From: Diadophis punctatus similis
Lineage: Eukaryota; Chordata; Lepidosauria; Squamata; Dipsadidae
Reading direction: 5' to 3'
Length of the DNA stretch: 64,000 nt
NCBI GenBank assembly: GCA_023053685.1
Contig: JALIGW010000002.1
Span: 163,138,534-163,202,533, forward strand
Positions 36,196 to 47,532 of this stretch are shown piece after piece. Position 1 is the stretch's first letter; the number at the start of each line of letters is the position of its first letter. Under the pieces are notes generated by a model. It worked only from the letters and a program-made list of their open reading frames with translations, had not been told where the DNA came from and did no database searches. The translations under genes were made by a program, and so were the position numbers.

Positions 36196-36472
36196 TGTCT
36201 TATGACCTTAATAGGGACAAGAATTTCTCCTGCTAAGCAAGGCAGTTGTTAAGTGAGTTATGCCTGGTTTAATGACCTTTTTGCCACAGTTGTTAAGAGA
36301 GTCATTGCAGTTACATGAACCACACATTTGTGAAGCAAATCCAATTTTCCCCATTCACTTTGCTTGTTGGAAGCTGGCTGGGAAGACTGAAAATAACGAT
36401 CACGCTGCAACTGTCATAAGTACATGTCAGTTTCCAAGCACCCAAATTTTGTTCACATGGCCATGGGGATGA
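36196..36472 (+). mobile_element. Degraded MITE, CAGGTAGTC family
   Basis: Internal blocks of the family are readable: TTTGCCACAGTTGTTAAG, GAGTCATTGCAG, CCCATTCACTTTGCTTGTTGG and GTTCACATGGCCATGGGGATG. Both termini are lost or too diverged to define. Confidence 0.7.
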
Positions 36473-37050
36473 GTACTGAGTACTGAAAAGAAGAAACGCT
36501 CACAAAGATTGTGCAGCCAGTATGATCTTCAGTGATGTTTCATTTAACAGTTCCTTCTCTATGAATTTTCTTCCAAAATCTTCTAATTATTTCTCTCTTT
36601 CAGATCATTTAAATGTCATATAAGAGGAAATAAATGCCCATCGATATGGTATTTATTTATTGGGTAAATGGTTTGAATGAATCCCAACTACTCTTCTCTT
36701 GGAACTTGGGATCAACTTATGGAATACTTTCACGTTATTTGAGAAGCACTGGCTGGTTGTAGGACATAATTTAAGAAACTCTGCCTTAGGATGGGTAATT
36801 TTAATGTTAATTAAAACTACATTACTATGTAAATAATACTAATTTTAATGCCTGCAAGAAATCATGAACTGGCACTTTCCAGAGCATAAAAGTCATTACA
36901 TAAACGGTGAATTGAAATGGGGATGATTTTCTATGTACTGTAAGTGCAGTATATTGGTTTATACATTTCTTCCTTCCTGGTTAATCCATCTGTTTTCTGC
37001 CTCTGATTTTATGTTGTCAGCTTCTTAGAGGAATATATTGCTGTGGATAT
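36473..37050. other. Unique interval, no gene seen
   Basis: About 580 bp AT-rich sequence without recognised repeats. Confidence 0.45.
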
Positions 37051-37058
37051 GTATGCAC

Positions 37059-37211
37059 CAGCGGTGGGTTGCTCCCGGTTCGACCCGGATCTAAGAACCA
37101 GTAGCGCCAGCGGCGTGAGGCTCCACCCACCCACCCGGGACGCTTCTGCGCATGCGTATGCGCATAGCACGCACACGAACTGGTAGTAAAGGGCTTTAGA
37201 ACCCACTACTG
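37059..37211. mobile_element. hAT MITE with perfect 8-bp duplication
   Basis: A 153-bp element starting CAGCGGTGGGTTGCTCCC and ending AGAACCCACTACTG. GTATGCAC is duplicated exactly at 37051-37058 and 37212-37219. The centre has CCACCCACCCACCCGG and GCGCATGCG blocks shared with the copy at 20.45 kb. Non-coding. Confidence 0.92.
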
Positions 37212-37274
37212 GTATGCACATGTATGTGCATGAAAAAAGTGGGGATGTGCAACATTTTGAATAATAGCCTAAGC

Positions 37275-37658
37275 CAGTGATGGCGAACCTTTTTTGGTTC
37301 GGGTGCCAAAAGGGGGGGGGGAATGCGGGGGATCACGTGTGTGCGTGCCCACACTCATAATTCCATGCACCCCCGCACATGCACGCATGACCCCCCGGCT
37401 CCCAGCATGCAATGGCACGCCCGTTTTTCACTCTCCCCAGGCTCCAGAACCTTTCTAGGAGCCTGGGGAGGGCGAAAACAGCCTTCCCCACCCCCTCTGG
37501 AGGCTGGAAACAGCCTGTTTCCCGACTCCCAGTGGGCCCAGAAGGCCCGAAAATCAGCTGGCTGGTGCACACATGCACGCTGGACCTGAGCTCGCGTGCC
37601 CACCGATATGGCTCCGCGTGCCACTTGTGGCACCCGTGCCATAGGTTCGCCATCACGG
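37275..37658. mobile_element. hAT element (GATGGCGAACC family), perfect duplication
   Basis: A 384-bp element with ends CAGTGATGGCGAACC and GGTTCGCCATCACGG. GCCTAAGC is duplicated exactly at 37267-37274 and 37659-37666. GC-rich interior with a run of nine or ten G at about 37311-37320. Related in its termini to 35544-35968 but largely different inside. Open frames of 88-114 codons across it are not genes. Confidence 0.92.
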
Positions 37659-37891
37659 GCCTAAGCACTCTGACTTTTCAACTGACCTCATATCTCCTCT
37701 TCCATATAGTTGGTCTGCTAGGACAGAGGAAGATAATATGCTGCTTTTGTTCTTAGACTCAGTCACAAAAGAGGTTGAAAGATCTTTTCTATCACCATCA
37801 TAATTCATTCCGAGTGGCAAGAAATGATCTACTGTAGGTAGAGCAACAAGAAAAAAGTGTATTTATGGAAAATATCACACCCTAAGTTGTA

Positions 37892-38288
37892 CAGGTAGTC
37901 CTCGAAATACAACCACAATTGAGCCCGAAGTTTATGTTGCTAAGTGAGACATTAAGTAATTTTTGCCCCATTTTACAACCTTCCTTGCCACGGTTGTTAA
38001 GTGAATCACTGAAGTTGTTAAGTTAGTGACAGGGTTGTTAAGTGTGGGTGGCTTTTAGGTTGACTTTGCTTGTCAGAAGGTCACAAAAGGTGATCACATG
38101 ACCCCAGGACACTGCAACCCATCATAAAAATGAAACAGTTGCCAAGTGTCTGAATTTTGATCAGGTGACCGGGGGAATGCTACAACAGTGTTTCACAGTA
38201 AGTGTGAAAAATGGCCATAAGTCTCTTTTAAGTGTCTTGTAACTCTGAACAGTCAACAAATGTACTGTTGTAAGTCGAGGACTACCTA
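37892..38288 (+). mobile_element. TA-flanked MITE, CAGGTAGTC family, best copy
   Basis: A 397-bp full-length copy: CAGGTAGTCCTCGAAATAC at the left and GTAAGTCGAGGACTACCTA at the right, flanked by TA on each side. Interior blocks TTGTTAAGTGAATCACTG, GTCAGAAGGTCACAAAAGG and GTGAAAAATGGCCATAAG define the family in this window. No transposase; presumed Tc1/mariner-mobilised. Confidence 0.87.
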
Positions 38289-38290
38289 TA

Positions 38291-39595
38291 ATTCCGGTTA
38301 CTCAATGTTTAAAATGTTTTATATTTCCCGCATCCCTCTTTGCTTGTTTGTTTGTATGTATTTTGGCTCTTTTCTTGGATTCTGAACACTAACTGAAATA
38401 TATTATGGCAAAACAGTTATTCAAAATAATATATTTACTATAGAAGGATAGGAAAAAAAAACCCAAATTAAAAGTAGTAAATGTATAGCAAAATTAGTTC
38501 TCAAACTGTCCTGTGTTCTGTAAGGATAAAATATCTACTTTAGGTTTCCAGTTGTTAAAATATAATGGCATTGTTTTAGAGTGACAATGTAAATGACACT
38601 TTAAATACCAGGACAGTATTAGTATTATCATTATCATTATTATCATTCGCAATACTTTGTTTCCCATCTAGTTTATTCTAGACTAGAGCAAGCAGAAAAC
38701 AGCCAGATAGAGTCACGCAAAATCAGAAGACAGTTTACTTTCTGCGTCCTAATTTGCTATCAAAGTAGCCCAAATGCCCATTTTTGAGGCTTACCAGGTA
38801 CCCTGCTTCAGCCAACATGGTTTGTATACATCATAGTTGTGTGTATTTATTTATATAGGGAATACGTGCATAGAAAGTAAAATTTCAGTTTAGTTGACCT
38901 AACTGAAGTTGATTTGGGATGCAATGGGTGAAATGTATCCTTTAGTCCTATTAGCACAATGATATCATTGAAGAAATTATATACTCTTTAATTGAGTGGG
39001 TATAATGGACACTACCTGTTGATGCATTAAACAGAGGTTTCACCTTAAATGGAATAAGCTTGTATGTGCAACACAAAGCACTAACTTCTATCTCCATCCT
39101 TATTTCTAAGACTAACTTTTGGCTGCATAAATATTGCATATGTTTTCTTAGAAAATAAAAATTATGGGTGGCTACAGGCCTACAGTAATTCCCACCTTCC
39201 AAAAAACAGGAGGCGCGCCAGAAACAACATGAGTCATTGTCAAAGATTACCAAAATTTGCAAAGATTATGCATTCTGCAAATCTTCCCAATAAGCATACA
39301 TTTATGGTATGCAATAAAAACCCCAAAAATTTTACTGCTGTATTGGCCATAATAGGAGTCAAAAATGCTTTCCAAATGGCTACAATAAATCTATTATCAG
39401 TAAATCAGTCTATTATAAAGTCCCGTGTACTTACTCATGATGTGCACTTAGGTGTAGATCTATGGTTGGGTGGGTTTGCATCACATGCTAAGCCAACATT
39501 AAATAAATCTTAGCATAGGGCAAACCTTTTTTTCCAATTGTAAGTGTCAAAAGAATGGATTAGAATGAACCAAGTAGGGATAAATCCACACAGGG
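38291..39595. other. Unique interval, no gene seen
   Basis: About 1.3 kb. Contains an ATTATC-type run at about 38617-38647. Open frames of 94 and 103 codons (39229-39513, and 38951-39262 minus) show no known domain. Confidence 0.45.
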
Positions 39596-39604
39596 TCTAT
39601 GTCA

Positions 39605-39941
39605 ACTCGCCACAGCCAACTCGCTGTGGCCAACTCACCATGCCTAACTTGTCACAGCCAACTTGCCATGGCCAAGTTCCTGTGGCCATCTTGCCACAAG
39701 GCAACTTGCTGTGGGACAAGAGTTACACTAATATCAAAGAAAGGATGGAAGAGAATCATTAAAGAAAGGATGCAAAAGGAAGGACAGAATGAAACGTGAA
39801 TGACAAAAGTAAAAAATATTTTTTATTTATTTTAAATAATTAAGTTGAATTGTTAAGTTATCCTGCGGCGAGTTGGCCATAGTGAGTTGTCTCGTGGCGA
39901 GTTAGCCATGGTGAGAAGTTGGCTGTGGCGACTTCTCCCAT
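39605..39941. mobile_element. Foldback element with short subterminal repeats
   Basis: Both arms are built from variants of a roughly 16-bp word (CAACTCGCCACAGCC-like). The left arm, about 39605-39717, holds seven or so variants; the right arm, about 39864-39941, holds four to five in reverse complement. The outer parts share CGCCACAGCCAACT as an inverted repeat. Between them lies about 145 bp of AT-rich sequence. No duplication or transposase is identified. It behaves like a MITE with array-type termini, but the family is unknown to me. Confidence 0.65.
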
Positions 39942-40624
39942 TCCAATTCACACAACCATATATAAACATGCTTTTCCTTCAATTTGAGGCAGAGTTTCTG
40001 TTTGGCAGAATAATATGCTCAGGGAAGCTTGTACAACAAATCTAAAAACAATGTTTTGGAGTTAACAATCAGTAACATCACATTTAACATGGTACAATCT
40101 TTAACAGTGTGAAAGGCATTCCAACTTGCCTACATTTAATGCTTCCTGTTTTACAAAGCAAAAATGCTTGCCAAGTTTCAGCAATCAAGGCTTTTAGAAT
40201 AAATATCTCTTAGGCACAACATTTACTGCCAACAAAGCATTTTCTGTGACGTTCATGATTAAACAGAGCAGTCAAAGACTTAGAACCAATTAGTACATTA
40301 CAACAGTTTCTCGTAGAAAATTATCTTTCATGCCCACTAAAGCACATTAGACACCACTTGTGTTAGAGTGTTTTCTTTAACAGAGAGAGTCTGAATAGAT
40401 TTAAGGAGATAGCAGTTGGAATCTGAAGCTTAGAATCATAATGCCAACAGCTTTACTTTTTAGGAACCTGTTTTAGAATGGATATTGTAACATTTGGAGA
40501 ATGATTCTTGTCTTTAAAGCAGCTGATAAAAGAACAAAAATTCACTGTCTTATATGATAAGAGAGCACTTCCTTGCCCCAAAGTGGCCTGTATAACATCA
40601 ATGCTTAAAGCTCAAGAAGATGTA
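39942..40624. other. Unique interval, no gene seen
   Basis: About 680 bp AT-rich sequence without recognised features. Confidence 0.45.
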
Positions 40625-40632
40625 GTCCATAG

Positions 40633-40974
40633 CAGAGGTGGGTTCCTGCTGGAGCTGTCCAATGCACAGCTCCAGTAGGGACCGGCCAATTGCGCAATTT
40701 GCGCGCGACCACTCCGGAGCCCTCTCTGCCGGGCCGTCGCGTGCGTCGCCATGTTTTTCTGTGAATTTTGGGGTGATTTTGTTTCTGCGCATCTGCGGAA
40801 GCAAAATCGCGTCGAAATCTCTCTCACGAGTGCGTCCCCTCGCGAGATTTCAGCGCGATTTTGCTTCCGCGCATGTGCAGAAGCAAAATCACGCGAGGGG
40901 ACGCGCGTGTGTGCCTGAAGCATGGAGATGCGTGCGCAGCGCATCGGCACCGGTAAGGAAGCAACCCGCCGCTG
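40633..40974. mobile_element. CpG-rich hAT element with perfect 8-bp duplication
   Basis: A 342-bp element starting CAGAGGTGGGTTCCTGC and ending GAAGCAACCCGCCGCTG. GTCCATAG is duplicated exactly at 40625-40632 and 40975-40982. The interior is unusually rich in CpG for this window and contains an inverted GCAAAATCGCG / CGCGATTTTGC pair (about 40800-40865). Open frames of 114 and 122 codons across it arise from the CpG-rich, stop-poor composition and have no known family. High CpG retention suggests a fairly recent insertion. Confidence 0.92.
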
Positions 40975-40982
40975 GTCCATAG

Positions 40983-41562
40983 CCTGCTTTCATGCAGGGT
41001 GACAAGGAGCAAACGTTAGAAATCATCCACTGTATCTACCTTTCGTTCCCTTTCAAAGTTACAACAACCAACTTTCTCTTTTAAGATTAAGATTTAAAAT
41101 AAAAAGCTATAAGAGAAGAGAAGCAACAGGTTTCTTATCACCAATGCTGATAAGAAACAGGGAGAGACATCATTTGAGATAAAACCAACTCTTTATGGAA
41201 AAAGAATAGCCAGATAATTTTTGGCTTGAGATAATTAGCATAATACTCATGCTTATTTTTTTCTTTATAAACTTCCAATTTTTCAGAAGATCATGGAGGA
41301 TGAGGGTTGAGGATTGAGCACAGAGATGAGGAAGTTTTAAATATGTCTCCAGTTAAAGAAACTGAATTTGTGGTCTTCCATTTATTTCAGTGGAAGAAAA
41401 ATAGAAAATTATGATGGGTTTTACCCCTTGCCTAATATGTCTAAAATTCTATGCCAGTCAATAATCAAAATAAAGAGATTTGACTGGTCTAAGCTCCACA
41501 GAGTCCCATGGTCTCTCTGAACAAGAGTAGCAGTAGTCACCAAAACAATACAGAATGCTATT
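40983..41562. other. Unique interval, no gene seen
   Basis: About 580 bp AT-rich sequence without recognised features. Confidence 0.45.
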
Positions 41563-41930
41563 ATGTTATCTCAAGCAAGAGAGCCTTCTCTGTGGCCGGC
41601 CCCGTGCTCTGGAACCAACTTCTCCCAGAGACCCGAACTATCCCCACTCTGCTGGCCTTCCGAAAAGCCTTCCGAAAAGCCGTTAAGACATGGCTTTTCC
41701 TGCAGGCTGGGGGTAGAGCTTAATCCACTCGAGCTCACCCCCAAGTATGTATGGTTGTTGAATGGTTGTCGATGTTTTTTTATATTGTGTTTTTAAATTT
41801 TGTATTTGCTTTTAATTAGTATTTAATATTTGGTTTATTCTTGTATTTTTCTCTGTTGTACACTGTCCTGAGTCCTTCGGGAGTTGGGCGGCATATAAGA
41901 ATACCAAAATAAATAAATAAATAAATAAGA
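41563..41930 (+). mobile_element. L2-clade LINE 3' end
   Basis: The plus strand reads the ORF2 C-terminus, with AFSVAGPVLWNQLLPETRT and LLAFRKAF, to a stop at about 41721, then the 3' UTR ending CCTTCGGGAGTTGGGCGGCA and an AAAT tail. A 12-bp tandem duplication (CCGAAAAGCCTT, about 41660-41683) adds four in-frame codons. 5' truncated and lacking the polymerase domain. Confidence 0.9.
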
Positions 41931-42051
41931 TTTGATTGGCATGAAATTTGGGAAGTCCCACATATTAATATTTTTCTGCACAAATCTTTTCTTTTAGCTA
42001 ACCTTCAATATGATAGCTACTTACTATACTACAATAATGTCATGTTTATGC

Positions 42052-42331
42052 CACAAAGAAGAGGGGCCCCTGAGGGTAGAACAAGAAGCAATGGATGAAA
42101 ACTAATCAAGGAGAGACACAACTTACAACTAAGGAGAAATTTCCTGACAGTTAGAACAATTAATCAGTAGAATGACTTGGCTCCAGAAGTTCTGGGTGCT
42201 CCAACACTGGAAGTTTTTAAGAAGAGATTGAATGACCTGTTGTTTAAAATAGTATAAGGTTTCCTGCCTGAGCAGGAGGATTAGAAGACCTCCAATGGTC
42301 CCTTCCAATTCTGTTATTCTGTTCATCCCTT
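42052..42331 (+). mobile_element. CR1 LINE 3' end
   Basis: CR1 ORF2 tail and 3' UTR: CACAAAGAAGAGGGG, AAGGAGAAATTTCCTGACAG, CTCCAACACTGGAAGTTTTT, and the diagnostic ending GAGCAGGAGGATTAGAAGAC followed by TTCTGTTATTCTG. Same region as 46.06-46.36 kb, with stops and small deletions. Confidence 0.9.
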
Positions 42332-42409
42332 TTAATGGGAACTAAAATCACCATTAATGTGGAACAATTCTTTTTCATCATCTGGACATTTTGAAATAAT
42401 CTTGTATAT

Positions 42410-42628
42410 GAGCTGCGGTGGCTATTTCTGCTGCCTGCTGGCTGCCTGCAATTTGGCAGTTTGAATCTCATCAGGCTCAAGGTTGACTCAGCTTTCCATC
42501 CTTCTGAGGTCAGTAAAATAAGGACCCAGATTGTTGAGGGCAATATGCTGACTCTGTAAACCGCTTAGAGAGAGCTGTAAAGCACTATGAAGCAGTATAT
42601 AAGTCTAAGTGCTATTGGTATTGCTATA
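42410..42628 (+). mobile_element. tRNA-derived SINE (family B) with head deletion
   Basis: Shares GGCTCAAGGTTGACTCAGC, CCCAGATTGTTGAGGGCAAT and AGTCTAAGTGCTATTGGTAT with the copy at 32.58 kb. Part of the tRNA-like head (GTTAGAGTGCAGCACTGCAG) is missing or replaced, so internal promoter function is probably lost. Confidence 0.85.
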
Positions 42629-44040
42629 TGATATCAGTATATTCTGTGGATAAATTTAGCAATCCTTTGGCAGCTGAGATTAATATTATGATCACATGAT
42701 ACAGTTTTTATTGCTACTGTAAGAAAAGGAATTTAATTATAACAAATTATTTTTGTTTCAGTATTGCATATTTAATGTGCATATATCTTCTATAAACCCT
42801 GCTGAATTTGCAGCATATGAACAAAAACATAGATTAGTCTTACTGCTGAATAATTCTGCTCTTAATTGTTTTAGAATTGAAGTACAATATGAATTCCTCT
42901 TCCAATTTAATTTTCTCCAATACCAGATTCTAGCATCCATCATTCACTAGCAGATTTCCTACTTAAAAACTTGATAAATTGTACATTTTGAATTTCGGAA
43001 AGTATGCTCAATAAATTAATTTGTACGGTAATTTTTGAAATTTTAATCTTAGCTTTCAGTAATAATGTGTGTAACTGCACAAATTGTTCCAGCATGTATT
43101 TGCATGAATCCATTTGCCATAGGCAAATTTTAAAGCTAATGTATCTTAGAGCCAATGTTCAGACTTCTGCTTTGTTCATTCCCATTCTTTGTTATAAATC
43201 ACTTTCCCCAGTTAGTTCTAATTAAGTATTTCACAAAATCTCTTTATCTCTGTCATTTTTTTTTCATTTTATTGTAGTAACACTTTGTTCTATCTTTAGG
43301 CATTACACTTTACACAATATTTTAATTCATCCAGTAACAAAGAGGTTAATTGGTTCTCAGGGTATAGAAAGAAACAAGGTAAGAGCTAATGTGTTCATCT
43401 TTTCGGTCTTAAATAACTGGCATTTATATTTCCATAGTTACTTTTCTTCATAGAGAAGATGTTTCATAGATGTAGGTAGATGACAAAGAGACTGCTTAAT
43501 TCTTATAGATTGCATTTATGTTGCAAGCATTTAATGACACACATTGGAGAACTTGAAATTATTTTGGTATTTGTTTGGTACCATATTGTTTATCAATGCA
43601 CAAACCAATTTTCTTTCTGCAGAAAACCAACATGCTTCTAACATAGAAGAAAAACAAATGAACTGGAGGACCAAAACAATTCACATGTATGCATAAATCC
43701 AGGATTAATAACCAATTAATATCCATTACTGGAGATAACTGATCTTGTCTCCTACATAATCTCATATACTCTACGTATAAGGCCAAACATTTTCCAGGCT
43801 TCTGATCAATTTGACTGAATGTATGGAAACAAAGGCATTGTGTAGTTTGATTCATCTATCACTGCTTAAGGAAGCGGTTATCTAGCTCCTCAAGAAGTCA
43901 TTGCTGGATTAATTTTCAACCTTTCCTTTCTAACGAAGCTTTCTAAGAAGGTAGCTGGACTGCAATTTCAGAGGAATCTGGAAGAAGCATATTATGGGCA
44001 TCTCTTTAACACATGTTTCACACCTGGGTAGAGTACTGAG
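42629..44040. other. Unique AT-rich interval, no gene seen
   Basis: About 1.4 kb without recognised transposons. Open frames up to 98 codons (43559-43855, minus) have no known domain. Confidence 0.45.
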
Positions 44041-44420
44041 ATGGTATTGAGTGTTGATAATTCATGCTGGGAGAAGGAAGAAGGATTGTCCCTGGCTTTT
44101 TTTTACTTTCTTAGCAGCTTTTGGTACCTTTAATGATGGTGTCCTTCTGGACAGGTTTAAGTAGTTGGGAGTAGGCGGTATGGTGTTGTGCTGGCTCTCC
44201 TTGTTCCTTATACTCAGTGTTCTCCCCATTCCTATTTAACTTCTAGATGAAGCTGCTGGATAAGATCATTCTCAATGCTGTGGTGTCAATAGTCAATATA
44301 AATGCACCTTAATACCCCCTGCAACACTGCTAACACATGAGCTGTGCAACTTGCCAATGGGCTTCCAGATGCCCATTCTCGATGATTGGCTGTCAACTGA
44401 AGTTTAGACTGCAATCAATT
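44041..44420 (+). mobile_element. Heavily decayed L2 reverse transcriptase fragment
   Basis: Plus-strand readings in shifting frames echo the L2 at 18.8-19.2 kb: LLDRFK then LGVGGMVLCWLSLFL, and CTATTTAACTTCTAGATGAAG, where the intact copy has TTCAACATTTGCATGAAGCC. The polymerase box region is lost. Much older than the other L2 copies. Confidence 0.6.
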
Positions 44421-45389
44421 CATCACAGATACTGTATCTATAAAAATTTTCATCCTGATAATTAAAATAGTTTAGCTCTACTATCCTTTCAAAACCTTCC
44501 GAGTACTCAGCAGAAAGTTGCAGACCTGATCAGTATAAAAACTGTCAGAAAGAGACAGTTACAGAAAAAACTTTTAAGTACTGTTCAGTTTCAGAATTGG
44601 ATTTCCTTTTTTAACAGCAGCAGCTACCACTGATCAATATCAAATCAGAAACTTGAACATTGTTTCAAGGCAATGCTCAGGTTTAATAGAACAAGTCAGT
44701 ACTCTAATGATCAGATAGATGCTTTTTGACTGCACAAGGACAGATTATTTAAACAGAAATCACAGAAGAATAAATATATAAAAACAAAGTAGAAGATAAA
44801 CAACCCCTAATAAAACATAAGTCAAAACATTATTTTAAAAAAATGATAATGCATTCTTCCCATTTATTTCATTTATTGTCCCAGCTGCTAAATAGTGTCT
44901 AAATATTTACACCATACTTTGAATATTAAGCACTGGAGATTATTGATATATCTGTTTAAGTAATGCCATCTGTTTCTAATTGGCCTTTTTATTGGAATTC
45001 CTTTTGTAAAACCCATATTCCAAATCTGAATTGCTGTGTAATATGTTATATATGAGGAACCATTCCTGCTTGAACTTACTTAAGCTTGTATTATGAATAT
45101 ATACTGACAGCTTCGCCATTGTTGCATTTGCTCCAATTTTGGTCTTTCAATCTTGTCTTGTTGGCAACAGTAGAGAAACGACTTGACGGCCATTTGCCAA
45201 ACTCATTTGTTATTGCAATTCTTACTTGCTCAACAAAACAACAAATTAAAAACTAGGATATTTAGACCCAAAAAGAATACTTGAGAAAAACACTGACTAA
45301 AGAATAATATTTAGATGACAGGAGATGTTTACTACATGTTTATTTCTTTGATGCATAATATGGTAAGAAGAAAAGTTTAGATCAGTAAG
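44421..45389. other. Unique interval, no gene seen
   Basis: About 970 bp AT-rich sequence without recognised features. Confidence 0.45.
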
Positions 45390-46364
45390 GGCTGTATCTA
45401 CATTAGAGAATACATCAATGATTTGGATGAGGGGATAGATGGGGAACTCATCAAATTTGCAGACGAGACCAAGCTAGCAGGAATAGCCAACACTCCAGAA
45501 GATGAGCTTAAGATACAGAAGGATCTTTGACAGACTTGAACATTGGGCACTATTTAACAAAATGAAATTCAATGGTGAAATTTCATTTAACATTATGAAA
45601 TTCAATGGTGAAAAAAGTAAGGTTCTACATTTAGGCAAGAAAAACAAAATGCACAGGTACAGTATATGTGGTACCTTGCTCATTAGTATAACTGTGAGAG
45701 GGATCTTGGAGTCCTAGTGGACAATAACTTAAATATGAGCCAGCAGTGTGCTGCAGCTGCCAAAAAAGCCAACACAGTTCTAGGCTGCATAAACAGAGGG
45801 ATAGAATTAAGATGAAGTGAAGTGTTAATACCACTTTATAATGCCTTGGTAAGGCCACACTTGGAATACTGCATCCAGTTCTGGTCGCCACGATATAAAA
45901 AAGATGTTGTGACTCTAGAAAGAGTGCAGAGAAGAGCAACAAAGATGATTAGGGGACTGGAGGCTAAAACATATAAAGAACAGTTGCAGGAACTGGGTAT
46001 GTCTAGTTTAATGAAAAGAAGGACTAGGGGAAACATGATAGCAGTGTTCCAATATCTCAGGGGTTGTCACAAAGAAGAGGGAGTCAAACTATTCTCCAAA
46101 GCACCTGAGGGTAGAACAAGAAGCAATGGGTGGAAACTAATCAAGGAGAGAAGCAACTTAGAACTAAGGAGAAATTTCCTGACAGTTAGAACAATTAATC
46201 AGTGGAACAACTTGCCTCCAGAAGTTGTGAATGCTCCAACACTGGAAGTTTTTAAGAAGATGTTGGATAACCATTTGTCTGAAGTGGTGTAGGGTGTCCT
46301 GCCTAAGCAGGGGTTGGACTAGAAGACCTCCAAGGTCCCTTCCAACTCTGTTATTCTATTCTAC
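45390..46364 (+). mobile_element. CR1 LINE 3' kilobase with long open reverse transcriptase end
   Basis: The largest CR1 piece here. It starts inside the polymerase domain: YINDLDEGI then GELIKFADETKLAG, where the catalytic FADD box is FADE. After early stops, 45822-46292 is open for 156 codons with [45 protein letters not shown] and ending KKMLDNHLSEVV, the normal CR1 terminus. The 3' UTR has CCTGCCTAAGCAGGGGTTGG and CTCCAAGGTCCCTTCCAACT, then a short ATTCT tail. A 19-bp ATGAAATTCAATGGTGAAA is duplicated at about 45561 and 45595. 5' truncated, inactive. Confidence 0.93.
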
Positions 46365-46368
46365 AGTA

Positions 46369-46763
46369 CAGGTAGTCTTCGATTTATGACTACAATTGAG
46401 CCCAAAATTTATGTTGCTAAGTGAGAAATTTCTTAAGTGAGTTTTGCACCATTTTATGACTTTTCTTGCCACATTTGTTAAGTAAACCACTGCAGTTGTT
46501 AAATTAGTAACACAGTTGCTAAATGAATTGGGGTTCCCCACTAACTTTGCTTGTCAGAAGGTTGCAAAAGGTGATCACATGACCCTGGGATACTGCAACC
46601 ATCATAAATATGAACCAGTTGCCATGCATCTGAATGTAAATCACATGATCATGGGATGCTGCAACGGTCATAAGTGTGAACAATGGCCGTAAGTCACTTT
46701 TCTCAGTGCCTTTGTAACTTTGAACGGTCATTAAATGAACTGTTGTAAGTTGAAGACTACCTA
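46369..46763 (+). mobile_element. TA-flanked MITE, CAGGTAGTC family, just beyond CR1 tail
   Basis: A 395-bp copy, CAGGTAGTCTTCGATTTATG to GTTGAAGACTACCTA, with TA on each side. It inserted immediately after the ATTCT tail of the CR1 at 45.39 kb. Interior blocks match the 37.89 kb copy throughout. Confidence 0.87.
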
Positions 46764-46765
46764 TA

Positions 46766-47319
46766 TGAAATTATTTTTACAACCTACAGGTTTCCTTATG
46801 ATTGGTCTACACTACCCAACCAACAGCAATAGGGCAACCTTAAATAACAATATATTTATTATATTAAAGAACAATATAAATATCTATATTTATAAAAAAT
46901 AGGTTTTGTGAATAACAATCTACTTCTACCGAAATGTGTGCAATAATTTACTGGTTTTAAAGATGCTTCAAAAGTCTTTGTATATTTACTCCAAATATCA
47001 GTGGGTTATTCTACTACTGCAATGAAAGAAATGACACAATATTTTCTACTCCAACTGATGAGGATTCTACAAACTCTCAGACTCATACTGCACCTTCCTT
47101 CCTTGTTTGTCTTTTTAGAACTGCAGTTGCTAGAACTGATCCTGGTACTATTTGCATGTAAAATCTGTATTCTCTCACTAAGCAAAGAATTTTCTCCATT
47201 GCATTACAGGTATGAATGAATGTGATTGCCTCTGCATTCAGCAGTCCACTATGTTATGCCTAAGCTGCTTACTGAAGTAGTCTATGAATTAGCATGTTAT
47301 ATATTTTTAAAAAATTGAT
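46766..47319. other. Unique interval, no gene seen
   Basis: About 550 bp AT-rich sequence. The 72-codon frame at 47001-47219 has no known domain. Confidence 0.45.
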
Positions 47320-47324
47320 GCGAT

Positions 47325-47532
47325 TTACAAATAACTCAAGGCAGCGAACACACACAGTACACACAGTACTCTTTCCTGTTTTCCCCACAACAACTCTGTG
47401 TAGTATATTGGGCTGAGAGTGTGTGACTGGCTCAAAGTCATGCAGTTGGTTTTCATGCGTAAGGCAGGACTTGAACTCATGGTCTTCTGCTTTCTAGCCT
47501 GGTGCCTTAACTATTAGACTAAAGTGGTTCTC
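47325..47532 (-). mobile_element. Ancient tRNA-derived SINE relic (MIR/CORE-like)
   Basis: The minus strand gives a tRNA-like head with CATGAGTTCAAGTCCTG (box B) and a body with TGACTTTGAGCCAGTCACAC and CACAGAGTTGTTGTGGGG, phrases typical of old amniote MIR/CORE-type SINEs. Diverged and without a clear tail or duplication. Confidence 0.6.

Noticed and set aside
40612..40982. Open frames of 114 and 122 codons on opposite strands
   Set aside because: Both fall inside the CpG-rich hAT element at 40633-40974 and result from its low stop density.
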